DNA of 5,745 bases from Lentimicrobium sp. (GTDB lineage Bacteria > Bacteroidota > Bacteroidia > Bacteroidales > Lentimicrobiaceae). The stretch is from assembly GCA_013336205.1 (NCBI GenBank), contig JAAXUD010000209.1:1-5745 (forward strand). The letters run 5' to 3'. The translations under genes and the position numbers were made by a program. A model generated the notes under the pieces. That model was not told the DNA's origin and did no database searches. It was given only the letters and a program-made list of their open reading frames with translations. Shown piece by piece: positions 5,692 through 5,745 of the stretch (position 1 is its first letter; the number at the start of each line of letters is the position of its first letter).

Positions 5692-5710
5692 TCCCGATAG
5701 CTATCGGGAT
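5691..5710. repeat. Perfect 20-base palindrome ATCCCGATAGCTATCGGGAT
   Basis: Two ten-base arms meet with no spacer and are exact reverse complements. The palindrome follows directly on the octamer units of repeat copy B. From memory, the CCCGATAGCTATCGGG core recurs in intergenic regions of many Bacteroidota, so it may be a mobile or REP-like unit, a protein-binding palindrome, or part of a terminator. The following bases, GATATTTAATATTTTAC, are A/T-rich. Confidence 0.85.
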
Positions 5711-5745
5711 GATATTTAATATTTTACAAACCAAAAATGAATTTT
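5711..5745 (+). other. A/T-rich tail; a possible next-gene start at 5737
   Basis: After the palindrome comes A/T-rich DNA ending in CCAAAAATGAATTTT. The ATG at 5737 leaves three codons (M, N, F) before the edge, too little to call a gene. No TAnnTTTG element precedes it. Confidence 0.15.

Overview
The window looks like ordinary chromosomal DNA from a member of the Bacteroidota, probably Bacteroidia or a near relative. Three things point there. The proteins match that phylum's versions of NAD kinase, PdxJ and a CBS-domain protein. The gene neighbourhood (alpha/beta hydrolase, pdxJ, then divergent CBS protein and NAD kinase) is the one I recall from that phylum. Good matches to its -7 promoter motif TAnnTTTG lie upstream of several genes, while Shine-Dalgarno sequences are weak or absent.

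Layout. Minus-strand block: nadK (850 down to 1, cut by the left edge before its last codons), a 280-base gap holding a possible 48-codon ORF, a single-POTRA Omp85/D15-family outer-membrane protein (2528-1131), and a CBS-pair protein (best start 3200, end 2538). Only 9 bases separate the CBS and Omp85 genes, so they should be cotranscribed. nadK may be served by read-through or by its own promoter near 1101-1108. After a 196-base intergenic region comes a minus-strand NTF2/SnoaL-like (DUF4440-type) lipoprotein (3877-3437). Plus-strand block: pdxJ (3966-4694), with a clear TACCTTTG promoter element, and an alpha/beta hydrolase (4810-5610).

Function. The core genes are housekeeping cofactor genes: NadK makes NADP from NAD, and PdxJ closes the ring of vitamin B6. 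The CBS protein is a candidate adenylate-ligand sensor whose conserved placement near nadK suggests, but does not prove, a regulatory link. The Omp85 protein and the lipoprotein are envelope proteins and look like local additions to this neighbourhood.

Non-coding structure. The most unusual part is a composite dispersed repeat in two direct copies (3275-3321 and 5611-5691). They match at 43 of 47 positions once a 34-base hairpin, present only in the second copy, is set aside. The second copy runs straight into a perfect 20-base palindrome. A Fur-box-like palindrome lies just beyond the first copy. I see no phage, transposase, CRISPR, RNA gene or clearly new multi-gene system.
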